DNA of 64,000 nucleotides from NCBI RefSeq assembly GCF_029643425.1, contig NZ_CP119106.1, forward strand, positions 1,426,001 through 1,490,000, given 5' to 3'. Under the pieces are notes generated by a model. That model was not told the origin of the DNA and ran no database searches. It saw only the letters and a program-made list of their open reading frames with translations. Below, piece after piece: positions 1 to 8,785 of the stretch. Source of the stretch: Isoptericola sp. AK164 (GTDB lineage: Bacteria; Actinomycetota; Actinomycetes; Actinomycetales; Cellulomonadaceae). The translations under genes were made by a program, and so were the position numbers. The stretch's first letter is position 1. Each line of letters opens with the position of its first letter.

Positions 1-3000
1 CCGACGACGTGAGCAGGTCGAGCAGCACCCGGTGCAGGTCGGTGTCCAGCGTCCCCTCGGGACCCAGGGGCGCCGGCTGCGCCAGCGTCAGCGGGGCGTC
101 CTCGGCCAGGTGCAGGCTCACGGTGCCGTCCGTGCCGGGCAGCGCGGCGTGGCCGGCCCAGACGACCTCGCCGGTGGTGGTCAGCTCGTCCAGCAGCGCG
201 GGGGAGTAGTCGGCGACCCGGGCGGGGAGCACCAGCGTCTCCAGCGCCGAGGCGGGCACCGCGGCACCCGCGAGCTGCTCGACCGCCCGGAGCAGACCGT
301 CGGTGCCCCGCAGCCGCGGTCCGGTGGTGCCCTGCCAGCGGGGCAGGAACACGCCCAGCGCCTCCGGCTCCACGGGTTCGACCTCGGCGCGCAGCGCGGC
401 CAGGGAACGCCGCCGCAGGGTCCGCAGCACCTGCGGGTCGCAGAACTCGTCGCCGGTGCCGCCGATCACCTCGGGCCGCAGGGCGCCGCGGGTCAGCCGG
501 CCGTCCCGCTCCAGCCGGGACAGCACCGCGGTCACCACGGCGATGCCGAGCCCGAACCGGTGCGCGGCCCCGGCCGCCGTGAACGGCCCGTGCGTGCGGG
601 CGTGGCGGCGCAGCAGGTCCGTCAGCGGGTCGGCGGCGGGCGCCATGACGGCGTCCGGCAGGCCCGCGGGCGGTGCCACCCCGAGCGCGTCGCGCAACCG
701 GCCGGCGTCCTCGGCGACCGCCCACTGCTCGGTGCCGGCGACGCGGACCCGGATGGCCCGGCGGTCCCGTTCCAGCGCGGCGAGCCAGTCGGGGACCGCG
801 CCGGTGACGTCGTCGGCCACCCGGCGGCGCACCTCCTCGAGCCCGTGCGGTCCGGTGCGGCGCAGCAGGTCCCAGACCCCCTCGGCGTCGGTCGCACGGC
901 GGTCGGGGGCGAGCCCCTGCAGCTCGGCCTCGGTCCGCTCGACCACCTGGGGATCCAGCAGGTCGGAGAGGTCGGTCGCGCCCTGCTCGCCGAGCAGCTC
1001 GGCCAGCAGCGTCGGGTCCAGCGAGAGCGCGGCGGCCCGGCGCTCGGCGAGCGGCGCGTCGCCGTCGTACAGGAACTGGGCGGTGTACCCGAACAGCAGC
1101 GACCGGGCGAACGGCGAGGGTCCCTCGGTGGAGATCTCGACGAGCCGGACGTCTCCCGCGGCCAGGTCGGTCATCAGCGCGCGCAGGGCGGCGACGTCGA
1201 AGTCGTCCTGCAGGCACTCGCGGGCCGCCTCGAGCATGATCGGGAAGTCCGGGTAGGCCGAGGCGACCTGCAGCAGCTGGGCGGCCCGCTGGCGCTGCTG
1301 CCACAGCGGGGCGCGGCGGTCGGGACGACGGCGGGGCAGCAGCAGGGCGCGGGCCGCCGCCTCGCGGAACCGGGACGCGAACAGCACCGAGGAACCGAGC
1401 TCGGCACGGACGGCCGCGTCGACCTCGTCCGGCTCGACGAGGAGGTCGGCCGTGGTGACCTCGGGCCGTGCCGTCGCGGCCTCGAGGTCCCACGGCGAGT
1501 CGCCGGGCAGGCGCAGCACGATCCCGTCGTCGGCGGCCATGGCGGCGACGTCGGTGCCCAGGCGCTCCCGCAGCCGCGCGCCGACCACCAGCGCCCAGGG
1601 CTCGTGGACGCGGGCGCCCAGCGGGGAGTGGACCACGACCCGCCAGTCGCCGAGCTCGTCGCGGAAGCGCTCGACGACGACGGTGCGGTCGTCGGGGACG
1701 CGACCGGTCGCGGCGCGCTGCTCGGTGAGGTAGCCGGCGAGGTTGTCGGCGGCCCACGCGTCCAGGCCCGCCTCGCGCAGGTGGGCGCGGCCCTTCTCGG
1801 CGTCGTCGGCGAGGTGCTCGTCGGCCTCCCGCAGGAACGCGCCGACGGCCCGCCCCAGAGCGACAGGACGGCCGGGGGAGTCGCCCCGCCAGAACGGCAG
1901 GCGGCCGGGCAGGCCCGGTGCCGGGGTGACCAGCACGCGGTCCGGGGTGATCTCCTCGACCCGCCAGGTCGAGGACCCGAGGGTGAAGGTGTCCCCGGCG
2001 CGGGACTCGTAGACCATCTCCTCGTCGAGCTCGCCGACACGCTTGCCGCCGCGCCCGCCGTCGTCGCCGGCCAGGTAGACGCCGTAGAGGCCGCGGTCGG
2101 GGATGGTCCCGCCGCTGGTGGCGGCCAGCCGCAGGGCACCGGGACGGGCCGTGAGCCGCCCCGTGGCCCGGTCCCACACGATCCGCGGCCGCAGCTCGGC
2201 GAACTCCTCGCTGGGGTAGCGCCCGGCCAGCATGTCGAGCACCGCGTGCCACGTCGCGTCGCCGAGGGCGGCGAAAGGCGCGGCCCGACGGAACGTGCCG
2301 AGCAGCTCGTCGGCGTCCCAGTCGTCGACGGCGAGCGCGGCCACGACCTGCTGGGCGAGCACGTCCAACGGCGTGGACACGACCCGCAGGGGCTCGATGT
2401 CGCCGGAGCGCATGCGCTGGGTGACCACCGTCGCCGGGACGAGGTCGCCCCGGTGCGTGGGCAGGACCACGCCGCGCGAGACGGCCCCGACCTGGTGCCC
2501 GGCCCGACCGATGCGCTGCAGGCCGCTGGCCACCGACGGCGGGGCGCCGACCTGGACGACGAGGTCCACCGCCCCCATGTCGATGCCGAGCTCCAGGGAC
2601 GACGTCGCGACCACGGCGGGCAGCAGCCCCGCCTTGAGGTCGGACTCGGTCCGCGTGCGCTCGGTCCGGCTCATCGAGCCGTGGTGGGCGCGGGCGAGGA
2701 CCGGGACCCCGGGCTCCAGGGCCGCCGCCGTGCCCGACTGGCCGGGTGTCCCGGCCGCCTGCTCCGCCCCGGCGTCGGGCGCGGCCGTCCCCTCGCGCTC
2801 CGCCCAGGTCTCGTTGACGCGGGCGGTGAGCCGCTCCGCCCCGCGCCGGGAGTTGGTGAACACCAGGGTCGAGCGGTGGTCGGTGACGAGGTCGACGACC
2901 CGGTCGGTCACGTGCGGCCAGATCGAGGCCTGCCGCTGCGGACCGCTCGCGGCCCCGGACAGGTCGGGCTCCTCGTCGCCGCCGAGGTCGGTCAGGTCGG

Positions 3001-3748
3001 GGACGGGGACGGCGACGTCCAGGTCCCAGCGCTTCTCGGACGGCGGCTGGACGACGACGACCTCGCGGCCGCCCTCCGTCGTCGGACGGCTCCCGCCGAG
3101 GAACCCGGCGACCTCCTCGGCCGGACGCACGGTGGCCGACAGGCCGATGCGCTGGGCGGGGCGCGGCAGCAGGGCGTCGAGCCGCTCGAGGCTGACGGCC
3201 AGGTGCGCGCCACGCTTCGTGCCCGCCAGCGCGTGGATCTCGTCGACGATCACCGTCTCGACGCCGGCCAGGCCGGCGCGGGCCGCCGAGGTCAGCACGA
3301 GGAACAGCGACTCGGGCGTCGTGACGAGGACGTCCGGGGGACGGGTGGCGAAGGCGCGGCGCTCGGCGGGAGGCGTGTCGCCGGTGCGCATCCCCACGTG
3401 CACCTCGTGGGCACCGACCGCCAGCCGGTCGGCGGCCCGGCGGATCCCCGTCAGGGGAGCGCGCAGGTTGCGCTGGACGTCGGCCGCCAGCGCCTTGAGG
3501 GGGGAGACGTACAGCACCCGGCAGCGGTGCGCGGGCTCCGCCGGCGGTGGCGTGGACGTCAGGCGGTCGATCGCCCAGAGGAACGCGGCCAGCGTCTTGC
3601 CCGAGCCCGTGGGCGCGACCACGAGCGCGTGCCGGTCCGCCTCGACGGCCTCCCAGGCGCCCACCTGCGCCGTCGTGGGGCCCGCGAACGCGTCGCGGAA
3701 CCAGGCCCGGGTCGCGGGGGCGAAGCGGGCGAGCGGGTCGGTGGCCAC
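1..3748 (-). CDS. lhr: ATP-dependent helicase Lhr (partial, C terminus beyond the window)
   Basis: Large superfamily 2 helicase of the Lhr type, a 3'-5' DNA translocase linked to DNA repair in actinobacteria. Reading leftward from a GTG at 3748, 1,249 codons are visible without a stop and the end lies outside the window; full actinobacterial Lhr proteins are about 1,500-1,600 residues. The Walker A motif APTGSGKT is at residues 45-52 and the DEIH box (VIVDEIHALAG) at 169-172. The segment near 1200 reads AYPDFPIMLEAARECLQD, typical of the Lhr winged-helix region. The N terminus ATDPLARFAPATRAWF matches the family; an in-frame GTG at 3763 is the alternative start. It is divergent from the DUF3046 gene with only 55 bases between, so they share a promoter region. 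Confidence 0.93.
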   Translation of the reverse strand, partial: MATDPLARFAPATRAWFRDAFAGPTTAQVGAWEAVEADRHALVVAPTGSGKTLAAFLWAIDRLTSTPPPAEPAHRCRVLYVSPLKALAADVQRNLRAPLTGIRRAADRLAVGAHEVHVGMRTGDTPPAERRAFATRPPDVLVTTPESLFLVLTSAARAGLAGVETVIVDEIHALAGTKRGAHLAVSLERLDALLPRPAQRIGLSATVRPAEEVAGFLGGSRPTTEGGREVVVVQPPSEKRWDLDVAVPVPDLTDLGGDEEPDLSGAASGPQRQASIWPHVTDRVVDLVTDHRSTLVFTNSRRGAERLTARVNETWAEREGTAAPDAGAEQAAGTPGQSGTAAALEPGVPVLARAHHGSMSRTERTRTESDLKAGLLPAVVATSSLELGIDMGAVDLVVQVGAPPSVASGLQRIGRAGHQVGAVSRGVVLPTHRGDLVPATVVTQRMRSGDIEPLRVVSTPLDVLAQQVVAALAVDDWDADELLGTFRRAAPFAALGDATWHAVLDMLAGRYPSEEFAELRPRIVWDRATGRLTARPGALRLAATSGGTIPDRGLYGVYLAGDDGGRGGKRVGELDEEMVYESRAGDTFTLGSSTWRVEEITPDRVLVTPAPGLPGRLPFWRGDSPGRPVALGRAVGAFLREADEHLADDAEKGRAHLREAGLDAWAADNLAGYLTEQRAATGRVPDDRTVVVERFRDELGDWRVVVHSPLGARVHEPWALVVGARLRERLGTDVAAMAADDGIVLRLPGDSPWDLEAATARPEVTTADLLVEPDEVDAAVRAELGSSVLFASRFREAAARALLLPRRRPDRRAPLWQQRQRAAQLLQVASAYPDFPIMLEAARECLQDDFDVAALRALMTDLAAGDVRLVEISTEGPSPFARSLLFGYTAQFLYDGDAPLAERRAAALSLDPTLLAELLGEQGATDLSDLLDPQVVERTEAELQGLAPDRRATDAEGVWDLLRRTGPHGLEEVRRRVADDVTGAVPDWLAALERDRRAIRVRVAGTEQWAVAEDAGRLRDALGVAPPAGLPDAVMAPAADPLTDLLRRHARTHGPFTAAGAAHRFGLGIAVVTAVLSRLERDGRLTRGALRPEVIGGTGDEFCDPQVLRTLRRRSLAALRAEVEPVEPEALGVFLPRWQGTTGPRLRGTDGLLRAVEQLAGAAVPASALETLVLPARVADYSPALLDELTTTGEVVWAGHAALPGTDGTVSLHLAEDAPLTLAQPAPLGPEGTLDTDLHRVLLDLLTSS

Positions 3749-3803
3749 CAGCCCATGGTGCACCCGGGCACCGACATCGGGGCGGCCGTGGCAGGCTGGG
3801 CGC

Positions 3804-4037
3804 GTGCTCTACTCCGACTTCACCCAGCTCGTCGACGAGGTGTTCGGCCGGGCCTACGGGCGCACCCTCGTGCGCGAGCAGGTGCTGCCCCGCCTCGGCG
3901 ACCGGACGCCCGCCGAGGCGCTCGACGCCGGGACGGACCCCCGCGACGTGTGGCACGCCCTGTGCGACGCCCTGGACGTCCCGGACCGCGAGCGGTGGGG
4001 GACCGACGAGCACCGGCAGGCCCCGCCGCCGCGCTGA
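3804..4037 (+). CDS. DUF3046 family protein
   Basis: Small 77-residue protein beginning at GTG 3804 (VLYSDFTQLVDEVFGRAYG). Its body carries the family features: an N-terminal YSDF-LVDEVFG segment, a central LGDRTPAEALDAG stretch and the DVWHALCDALDVP motif. DUF3046 proteins are found just upstream of recA in many actinobacteria; their function is unknown. A near-consensus CAGGCT hexamer at 3792-3797 lies six bases before the start and may be a weak leaderless promoter. The end of the gene falls in a 15-bp tandem repeat (4025-4060) that contains the stop codon. No membrane segment or catalytic motif is visible. Confidence 0.88.
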   Translation: MLYSDFTQLVDEVFGRAYGRTLVREQVLPRLGDRTPAEALDAGTDPRDVWHALCDALDVPDRERWGTDEHRQAPPPR

Positions 4038-4060
4038 CGGCCGCCGCGCTGACGGCCGCC
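4025..4060. repeat. 15-bp tandem direct repeat, about 2.4 copies
   Basis: The unit GCCGCCGCGCTGACG occurs at 4025-4039 and again at 4040-4054, followed by six more bases of a third copy. The first copy contains the TGA stop of the DUF3046 gene. It looks like replication slippage and has no obvious role. Confidence 0.75.
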
Positions 4061-4099
4061 CGCGGCGAGGCCGACACGCCGAGCGTCGAGCCTCTCGCG

Positions 4100-4122
4100 T
4101 CGAACAGATGTTCGGCTAGAGT
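4100..4122 (+). promoter_or_regulatory. LexA (SOS) box and -10 element of recA
   Basis: TCGAACAGATGTTCGG at 4100-4115 matches the Gram-positive/actinobacterial LexA operator (TCGAAC-N4-GTTCGA) at all but one arm position. A TAGAGT -10 hexamer follows at 4117-4122. LexA bound here would block the promoter. The predicted transcript has a leader of about 140 bases before the recA start at 4270. Confidence 0.85.
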
Positions 4123-4269
4123 GTGTCCACAGGACGGCCTCGCGGGCTCGTCGTCCACAGGTCGACGGGCCCGGCCGGGGTCATGTCGGTGGCGGCGCGT
4201 AGCGTCGTCGTCGACATGAGCAGCAGACCGAAGACGCGCGGCCGCGCGCAGAACACGAAGGTGACCGAC

Positions 4270-5418
4270 ATGCCAGCACCGGAAGACCGTGAGAAGGCCC
4301 TCGAGGCCGCGCTCGCCCAGATCGACCGCAGCTTCGGCAAGGGCTCGGTCATGCGGCTCGGCCAGGAGGGGCGCGCCCCGGTGGACGTCATCCCCACCGG
4401 CTCCATCGCCCTCGACGTGGCCCTCGGCATCGGCGGCCTGCCCCGTGGCCGCGTGATCGAGGTCTACGGCCCCGAGTCCTCCGGCAAGACGACCGTCGCC
4501 CTGCACGCGGTCGCCAACGCCCAGAAGAACGGTGGCATCGCCGCCTTCGTCGACGCCGAGCACGCCCTGGACCCCGAGTACGCCAAGAAGCTCGGCGTGG
4601 ACACCGACGCGCTGCTCGTCTCCCAGCCCGACACCGGTGAGCAGGCCCTGGAGATCGCGGACATGCTGATCCGCTCGGGCGCGCTCGACATCATCGTCAT
4701 CGACTCCGTCGCCGCCCTGGTGCCCAAGGCGGAGATCGAGGGCGAGATGGGTGACAGCCACGTCGGTCTGCAGGCCCGCCTGATGTCGCAGGCGCTGCGC
4801 AAGATCGCCGGTGCGCTGAGCTCGTCGGGCACCACGGCGATCTTCATCAACCAGCTCCGCGAGAAGATCGGCGTGTTCTTCGGCTCTCCCGAGACGACCA
4901 CGGGTGGTAAGGCGCTGAAGTTCTACGCCTCGGTGCGTATGGACATCCGCCGCATCGAGACCCTCAAGGAGGGCACCGACTCCGTCGGCAACCGCACCCG
5001 CGTCAAGGTCGTCAAGAACAAGATGGCGCCCCCGTTCAAGCAGGCCGAGTTCGACATCCTCTACGGGGTCGGGATCTCCCGCGAGGGCGGTCTGATCGAC
5101 ATGGGCGTCGAGCACGGGTTCGTGCGCAAGTCCGGGTCGTGGTTCACCTACGGCGGGGACCAGCTCGGTCAGGGCAAGGAGAACGCCCGCTCGTTCCTGC
5201 GGGACAACCCGGACCTGGCGAACGAGCTGGAGAAGAAGATCAAGGAGAAGCTCGGCGTCGGCCCGCAAGTGGATGCCCCGGCCGACGGTGACGCCCCCGC
5301 GGGCGAGACCGCAACGGCCGGCGCGGCCGGCGCGGCCGACGAGAAGGCGCCGGCGAAGGCGCCCGCGGCGAGCAAGAGCGCCGGCCGCATGGCCGCGAAG
5401 AAGAAGGCGCCCTTCTGA
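4270..5418 (+). CDS. recA: Recombinase RecA
   Basis: RecA forms ATP-dependent filaments on single-stranded DNA, catalyses strand exchange and triggers LexA self-cleavage. The 382-residue protein starts at ATG 4270 ([20 protein letters not shown]); ATG 4216 is in frame, but its extra residues do not fit the family. The Walker A motif GPESSGKT is at 67-74, followed by [10 protein letters not shown], the Walker B region [10 protein letters not shown] and the L2-loop region with [10 protein letters not shown]. The C terminus is a lysine/alanine-rich tail ending in KKKAPF. No intein interrupts the gene, unlike some mycobacterial recA genes. It is controlled by the LexA box at 4100 and followed by a strong hairpin and recX. 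Confidence 0.98.
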   Translation: MPAPEDREKALEAALAQIDRSFGKGSVMRLGQEGRAPVDVIPTGSIALDVALGIGGLPRGRVIEVYGPESSGKTTVALHAVANAQKNGGIAAFVDAEHALDPEYAKKLGVDTDALLVSQPDTGEQALEIADMLIRSGALDIIVIDSVAALVPKAEIEGEMGDSHVGLQARLMSQALRKIAGALSSSGTTAIFINQLREKIGVFFGSPETTTGGKALKFYASVRMDIRRIETLKEGTDSVGNRTRVKVVKNKMAPPFKQAEFDILYGVGISREGGLIDMGVEHGFVRKSGSWFTYGGDQLGQGKENARSFLRDNPDLANELEKKIKEKLGVGPQVDAPADGDAPAGETATAGAAGAADEKAPAKAPAASKSAGRMAAKKKAPF

Positions 5419-5439
5419 GCAGCGCGGAGACCGGACGCG

Positions 5440-5489
5440 GACGGTCGGGCGACGGCGACGGGCGGACCCGTCGCCGTCGCCCGACCGTC
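5440..5489 (+). terminator. Perfect 22-bp hairpin between recA and recX
   Basis: Bases 5440-5461 are perfectly complementary to 5468-5489, with a six-base loop GCGGAC at 5462-5467. There is no T tract. In E. coli a terminator between recA and recX lets only a small share of transcripts continue into recX. Position and stem strength suggest the same attenuation here, keeping RecX scarce relative to RecA. That role is inference. Confidence 0.72.
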
Positions 5490-5531
5490 GTCGAGCGGCT
5501 CGAGGCCGGTGAGCTCTCCCGCGACGAGGCC

Positions 5532-6029
5532 ATGGAGCTGACGCGGGAGGCCGTCCTGCGCACGCTCACCGCTGCGCCGAAGAGCCGGGTCGAGCTGGCA
5601 CGGTCCCTCGCGCGCAAGGGGTACCCGGAGGATCTGGCGGAGCAGGTGCTCGACCGCCTTGAGGACGTCCACCTCGTCGACGACGCCGCGTACGCCGAGA
5701 TGATCGTGCGGACCCGGCACGCGGAGCGTGGGCAGGCCCGGCGGGCGATCTCCGCCGAGCTGCACCGCCGGGGCGTCGACACCGAGACGGCGGCCACCGC
5801 CCTCGAGCAGATCGACGGCGACGACGAGCGCGCCGCCGCGGCCGAGCTGGCCCGCAAGCACGTCGCGCGGACGCAGGGTCTGGACCGGGACAAGCGCGTC
5901 CGGCGTGCCGTGGGGGCGCTGAGCCGGAAGGGGCACAACCCGTCGGTGGCCTTCGCCGCGGTCAAGGAGGCCCTGGCCACCGAGGGCGAGAATGACGACC
6001 TGGACGACATGGTGTCGTTCGACGACTAG
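5532..6029 (+). CDS. recX: Regulatory protein RecX
   Basis: RecX binds RecA filaments and limits their activity. The 165-residue product from ATG 5532 contains the three-helix RecX repeats: TREAVLRTLTAAPKSRVELA, then EQVLDRLEDVHLVDDAAYAEM, then a repeat around RRAISAELHRRGVD. The frame stays open upstream to the recA stop and could encode about 37 more residues ending in VVERLEAGELSRDEA, which resembles the N-terminal extension of some actinobacterial RecX proteins. The only start there is a CTG at 5415 overlapping the recA stop, and the DNA also forms the hairpin at 5440-5489, so ATG 5532 is preferred. It is cotranscribed with recA by read-through. Confidence 0.9.
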   Translation: MELTREAVLRTLTAAPKSRVELARSLARKGYPEDLAEQVLDRLEDVHLVDDAAYAEMIVRTRHAERGQARRAISAELHRRGVDTETAATALEQIDGDDERAAAAELARKHVARTQGLDRDKRVRRAVGALSRKGHNPSVAFAAVKEALATEGENDDLDDMVSFDD

Positions 6030-6081
6030 CCTGCGTCGGGGAGCACTCGCGGCTCTCGTCGACACGAAGGAGCGGGGAGCC

Positions 6082-7033
6082 ATGCGCGCTGCCGTGCACG
6101 ATCGGTACGGGCCGCCCGAGGTCGTGCGTGTCGAGGAGGTGCCCGACCCGGCGCCGGGCCCCGGTGAGATCCTCGTCCGGGTCCGGGCGACGACCGTGAA
6201 CCGCACCGATACCGCGTACCGTGCGGGCCGTCCCTGGTTCGCCCGGGCGATGTACGGGCCGCGGCGCCCGCGGGCACGAGTGCTGGGGTGCGAGTACGCG
6301 GGCACAGTGGAAGCCGTCGGGGACGGCGTGCACGACCGCGGTGTCGGGGACCGCGTCTACGGCTACGTCGAAGGTCCCTTCGGGGCGCACGCCGAGCTGA
6401 TGACGGTCCGCAGCGACGGTTGGGTCGAGACGATCCCCGACCACCTCTCCTTCGCGGAGGCGGCCACGGTGACCGAGGGCCCGCACTACGCCTGGGCGTT
6501 CTGCGAGCGGCTCCAGATCGGCCCGGACACGGACGTGCTCGTGCACGGCGCGACCGGGGCGATCGGTGCGGCTGCCGTCCAGCTGGCGGCGTCCTGCGGT
6601 GCGACGGTGACGGCGGTCTGCGACGCCGCGCACGCGGATCTCGTGCGCAGCCTGGGCGCCGACCGGGTCATCGCGCGCGACGAGGTGGACTTCACCCGCG
6701 ACGCCGCCCGCTTCGACGTCGTCATGGACGCCGTGGGCAAGAGCTCGTTCGCCCGGTGCCGACGTCTGCTGCGTCCGCACGGCGTGTACGCCTCGTCGGA
6801 GCTCGGTCCCGGCGGCGTCAACCTCCTGCTCGCGCTGGCGCCGTGGGCCCGCGTGCGCTTTCCGGCGCCTGTCCCGGACGGACCCACGCGCCGCGTGCTG
6901 CACGAGCTGGTCACGGCTGAACGTCTCGTCCCGGTCGTCGATCGGCACTACGCGCTGGAGGACATCACGGCGGCGCACCGGTACGTCGAGTCCGGCCGCA
7001 AGGTGGGGCAGCGTCGTCGTCGACGTCTCCTGA
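6082..7033 (+). CDS. Zinc-independent MDR-family NAD(P)H oxidoreductase, apparent 1-base frameshift near the 3' end
   Basis: Medium-chain dehydrogenase/reductase of the quinone-reductase type. The start ATG 6082 follows GGGGAG and GAAGGAG sequences. The N-terminal GroES-like domain has VRVRATTVNRTD and LGCEYAGTVEAVGDG, and the Rossmann segment is VLVHGATGAIGAAAVQLA; the catalytic-zinc cysteine/histidine set is absent. At 7005-7008 a run of four G shifts the frame: as written, translation runs on to 7332 in arginine/proline/serine-rich nonsense antisense to gluD. With one G fewer, the end reads KVGSVVVDVS and stops at 7031-7033, one base before the end of the convergent gluD. That gives about 316 residues, normal for the family. 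The substrate cannot be told from sequence. Confidence 0.8.
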
Positions 7034-7034
7034 G

Positions 7035-7982
7035 TCAGGTCCACCGTCCCGGTCGGCCGGGGTCCCCGGGACCGGCGTCGGGTCCCTCGTCGACCCCGTG
7101 CGGGCGCTCGGCGGCCTGGGCCGTCGCGCCCACCCCGACACCGGCGTCCAGACCGGCCGCCATCGTCCCGGTCCGCCCCGAGGTGCGCCGCAAGGAGTTG
7201 CCCAGCCGCTCCGCCAGCTTGGTCAGGCTCCAGTTGATGAGGATGAACAGCACGGCGGCGACGGCCAGGGTCTGCAGGATGTTGCCCTCGCCGGAGCCGA
7301 GGCGCCGGGCCTCCTGCAGGAGCTCGCGGTAGGTGATGATCGCGCCGAGGGCGGAGTCCTTGAGCACGACCACGAGCTGGGAGAGCAGCGCGGGCAGCAT
7401 GGCGATGAGGGCCTGGGGGACCTCGACGGACCGCAGCGACTGGCCCCGCGTCAGTCCCGTCGACAGCGCGGCCTCGCGCTGACCCGAGGGCAGGCCGTGG
7501 ACACCGGAACGCACCAGCTCGGCCACGACGGACCCGTTGTAGAGGATCAGCCCGATGACGACCCCCCAGAAGTCCGAGTCGTCGACGCCGGCGTTGGCGA
7601 GCAGCAGCCAGAAGAACACCATCATGAGCAGCACCGGCACGGCGCGGAAGAACTCCACGACGGCGCCGCACACCACCCGGACCGGCAGCAGCGCGGAGAG
7701 CCGGCCCACGCCGAAGAGCAGGCCGAAGGCGAAGGCGCCGACGATCGCGACGGCGGCCGCGCGCATGGTGGCCAGGAACCCCGGCCAGTAGTAGTAGGCC
7801 CAGGCATCGGCGTCCACCGCGGCGAGCCACAGGTCCGCGTCGAGCTGGCCCTTGTCGGCCAGACGGGCGAGCACGAGAGCCGCGATGCCGGCGACGACGA
7901 CGGCACCGACGATGTTGCCCAGCAGGATCCGGCGCTTGGCACGGGGACCGGGCGCGTCGAAGAGGACGGTCTGGGCGCTCAT
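7035..7982 (-). CDS. gluD: Glutamate-type amino acid ABC transporter, permease GluD
   Basis: Second membrane subunit of the importer, 315 residues from ATG 7982. It has an N-terminal membrane anchor (RRILLGNIVGAVVVAGIAAL), then the HisM/GlnP-type permease domain with MRAAAVAIVGAFAFGLLFG and the EAALSTGLTRGQSLR loop that contacts the ATPase. The C terminus is a long hydrophilic tail rich in glycine and alanine. The start overlaps the gluC stop by four bases (ATGA at 7979-7982), so the two are translationally coupled. Family knowledge from the corynebacterial gluABCD system points to glutamate; aspartate or glutamine cannot be excluded. Confidence 0.9.
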   Translation of the reverse strand: MSAQTVLFDAPGPRAKRRILLGNIVGAVVVAGIAALVLARLADKGQLDADLWLAAVDADAWAYYYWPGFLATMRAAAVAIVGAFAFGLLFGVGRLSALLPVRVVCGAVVEFFRAVPVLLMMVFFWLLLANAGVDDSDFWGVVIGLILYNGSVVAELVRSGVHGLPSGQREAALSTGLTRGQSLRSVEVPQALIAMLPALLSQLVVVLKDSALGAIITYRELLQEARRLGSGEGNILQTLAVAAVLFILINWSLTKLAERLGNSLRRTSGRTGTMAAGLDAGVGVGATAQAAERPHGVDEGPDAGPGDPGRPGRWT

Positions 7983-8656
7983 CGGGCCACCGCCAGTCGA
8001 CGCGAGAACGAGGTGGACAGCAGTCCGACGGGGGTCACGAGGATCACGTAGCCGATCGCGAAGGTGAAGAAGATCGCGTAGATGTAGTCGGGCCGGAACT
8101 CGATCATCGTCCGCATCACCGAGGAGGTCTCGGTCGCCACCGAGGCGGCCGCCGCGACCGTGGTGTTCTTGATGAGGGCGATGAGGACGTTGCCGAGCGG
8201 GGCGATCGCGCCGCGGAAGGCCTGCGGCAGGATGACCAGCCGGGCCGAGGGCAGGAACGACAGGCCGATGGAGCGTGCCGCCTCGGCCTGGCCGACCGGC
8301 ACCGTGTTGACGCCGGAGCGGATCGCCTCGCACACGAAGGCCGCGTGGTAGATCGACAGCCCCACGACCGCGAGCCAGAAGAAGTTGAGGTCGAAGTCGG
8401 TCGCCAGCGTCAGCTCGAGCTGACCCCAGGCCCCGAGGACCATGAAGACCATGATGATCGTCAGCGGGGTGTTCCGCAGGATCGTCACGTACGCGGACCC
8501 GGCCCACTGCAGGCTCCCGATGGGGGAGATGCGGAACAGCGCCAGCACCGACCCCAGGGCCAGGGAGAGCAGCGCCGCCCAGAAGGCGAGCTGGATGTTG
8601 ACCCAGAACGCCCCCAGCACGTCGTACTGGCGGACGATGTCGAGATACTCCTCCAC
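7979..8656 (-). CDS. gluC: Glutamate-type amino acid ABC transporter, permease GluC
   Basis: 225-residue inner-membrane permease that pairs with GluD. It starts at ATG 8656 (MEEYLDIVRQYDVLGAFWVN) behind GAAGGAG. Membrane spans include IQLAFWAALLSLALGSVLAL, TILRNTPLTIIMVFMVLG and a C-terminal span around YIYAIFFTFAIGYVILV. The coupling loop AEAARSIGLSFLPSARLVILPQ matches the HisM family EAA motif. It lies 129 bases after gluB, behind a perfect hairpin, and overlaps gluD by four bases. Confidence 0.92.
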   Translation of the reverse strand: MEEYLDIVRQYDVLGAFWVNIQLAFWAALLSLALGSVLALFRISPIGSLQWAGSAYVTILRNTPLTIIMVFMVLGAWGQLELTLATDFDLNFFWLAVVGLSIYHAAFVCEAIRSGVNTVPVGQAEAARSIGLSFLPSARLVILPQAFRGAIAPLGNVLIALIKNTTVAAAASVATETSSVMRTMIEFRPDYIYAIFFTFAIGYVILVTPVGLLSTSFSRRLAVAR

Positions 8657-8731
8657 GCGGCGGACGCTCCTTCGGCTCGGTCACGGCGGTGACGGGCACC
8701 GGGCCGACGGCCCGGGTATCGGATCGAGGGA

Positions 8732-8772
8732 CCGGGTCGGGCCCGCCGAGCGGTGCGGCGGGCCCGACCCGG
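8732..8772 (-). terminator. Perfect 17-bp hairpin between gluB and gluC
   Basis: Bases 8732-8748 pair perfectly with 8756-8772 across a seven-base loop, immediately after the gluB stop and before gluC. Hairpins here often make the binding-protein message more abundant than the permease message, by 3'-end protection or partial termination. That role is inferred from position. Confidence 0.7.
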
Positions 8773-8785
8773 ACTCATCCGGGGA

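Noticed and set aside
32-4219. A 1,395-codon open frame on the plus strand opposite lhr
   Set aside because: Its translation is low-complexity Arg/Gly/Gln-rich with no domain, while the minus strand encodes a clear Lhr helicase with ordered motifs. Such mirror frames are expected at this GC content.
4270-5418. Possible intein in recA (and likewise in dnaE)
   Set aside because: Both proteins read continuously through their conserved motifs; no insertion is present in the visible parts.
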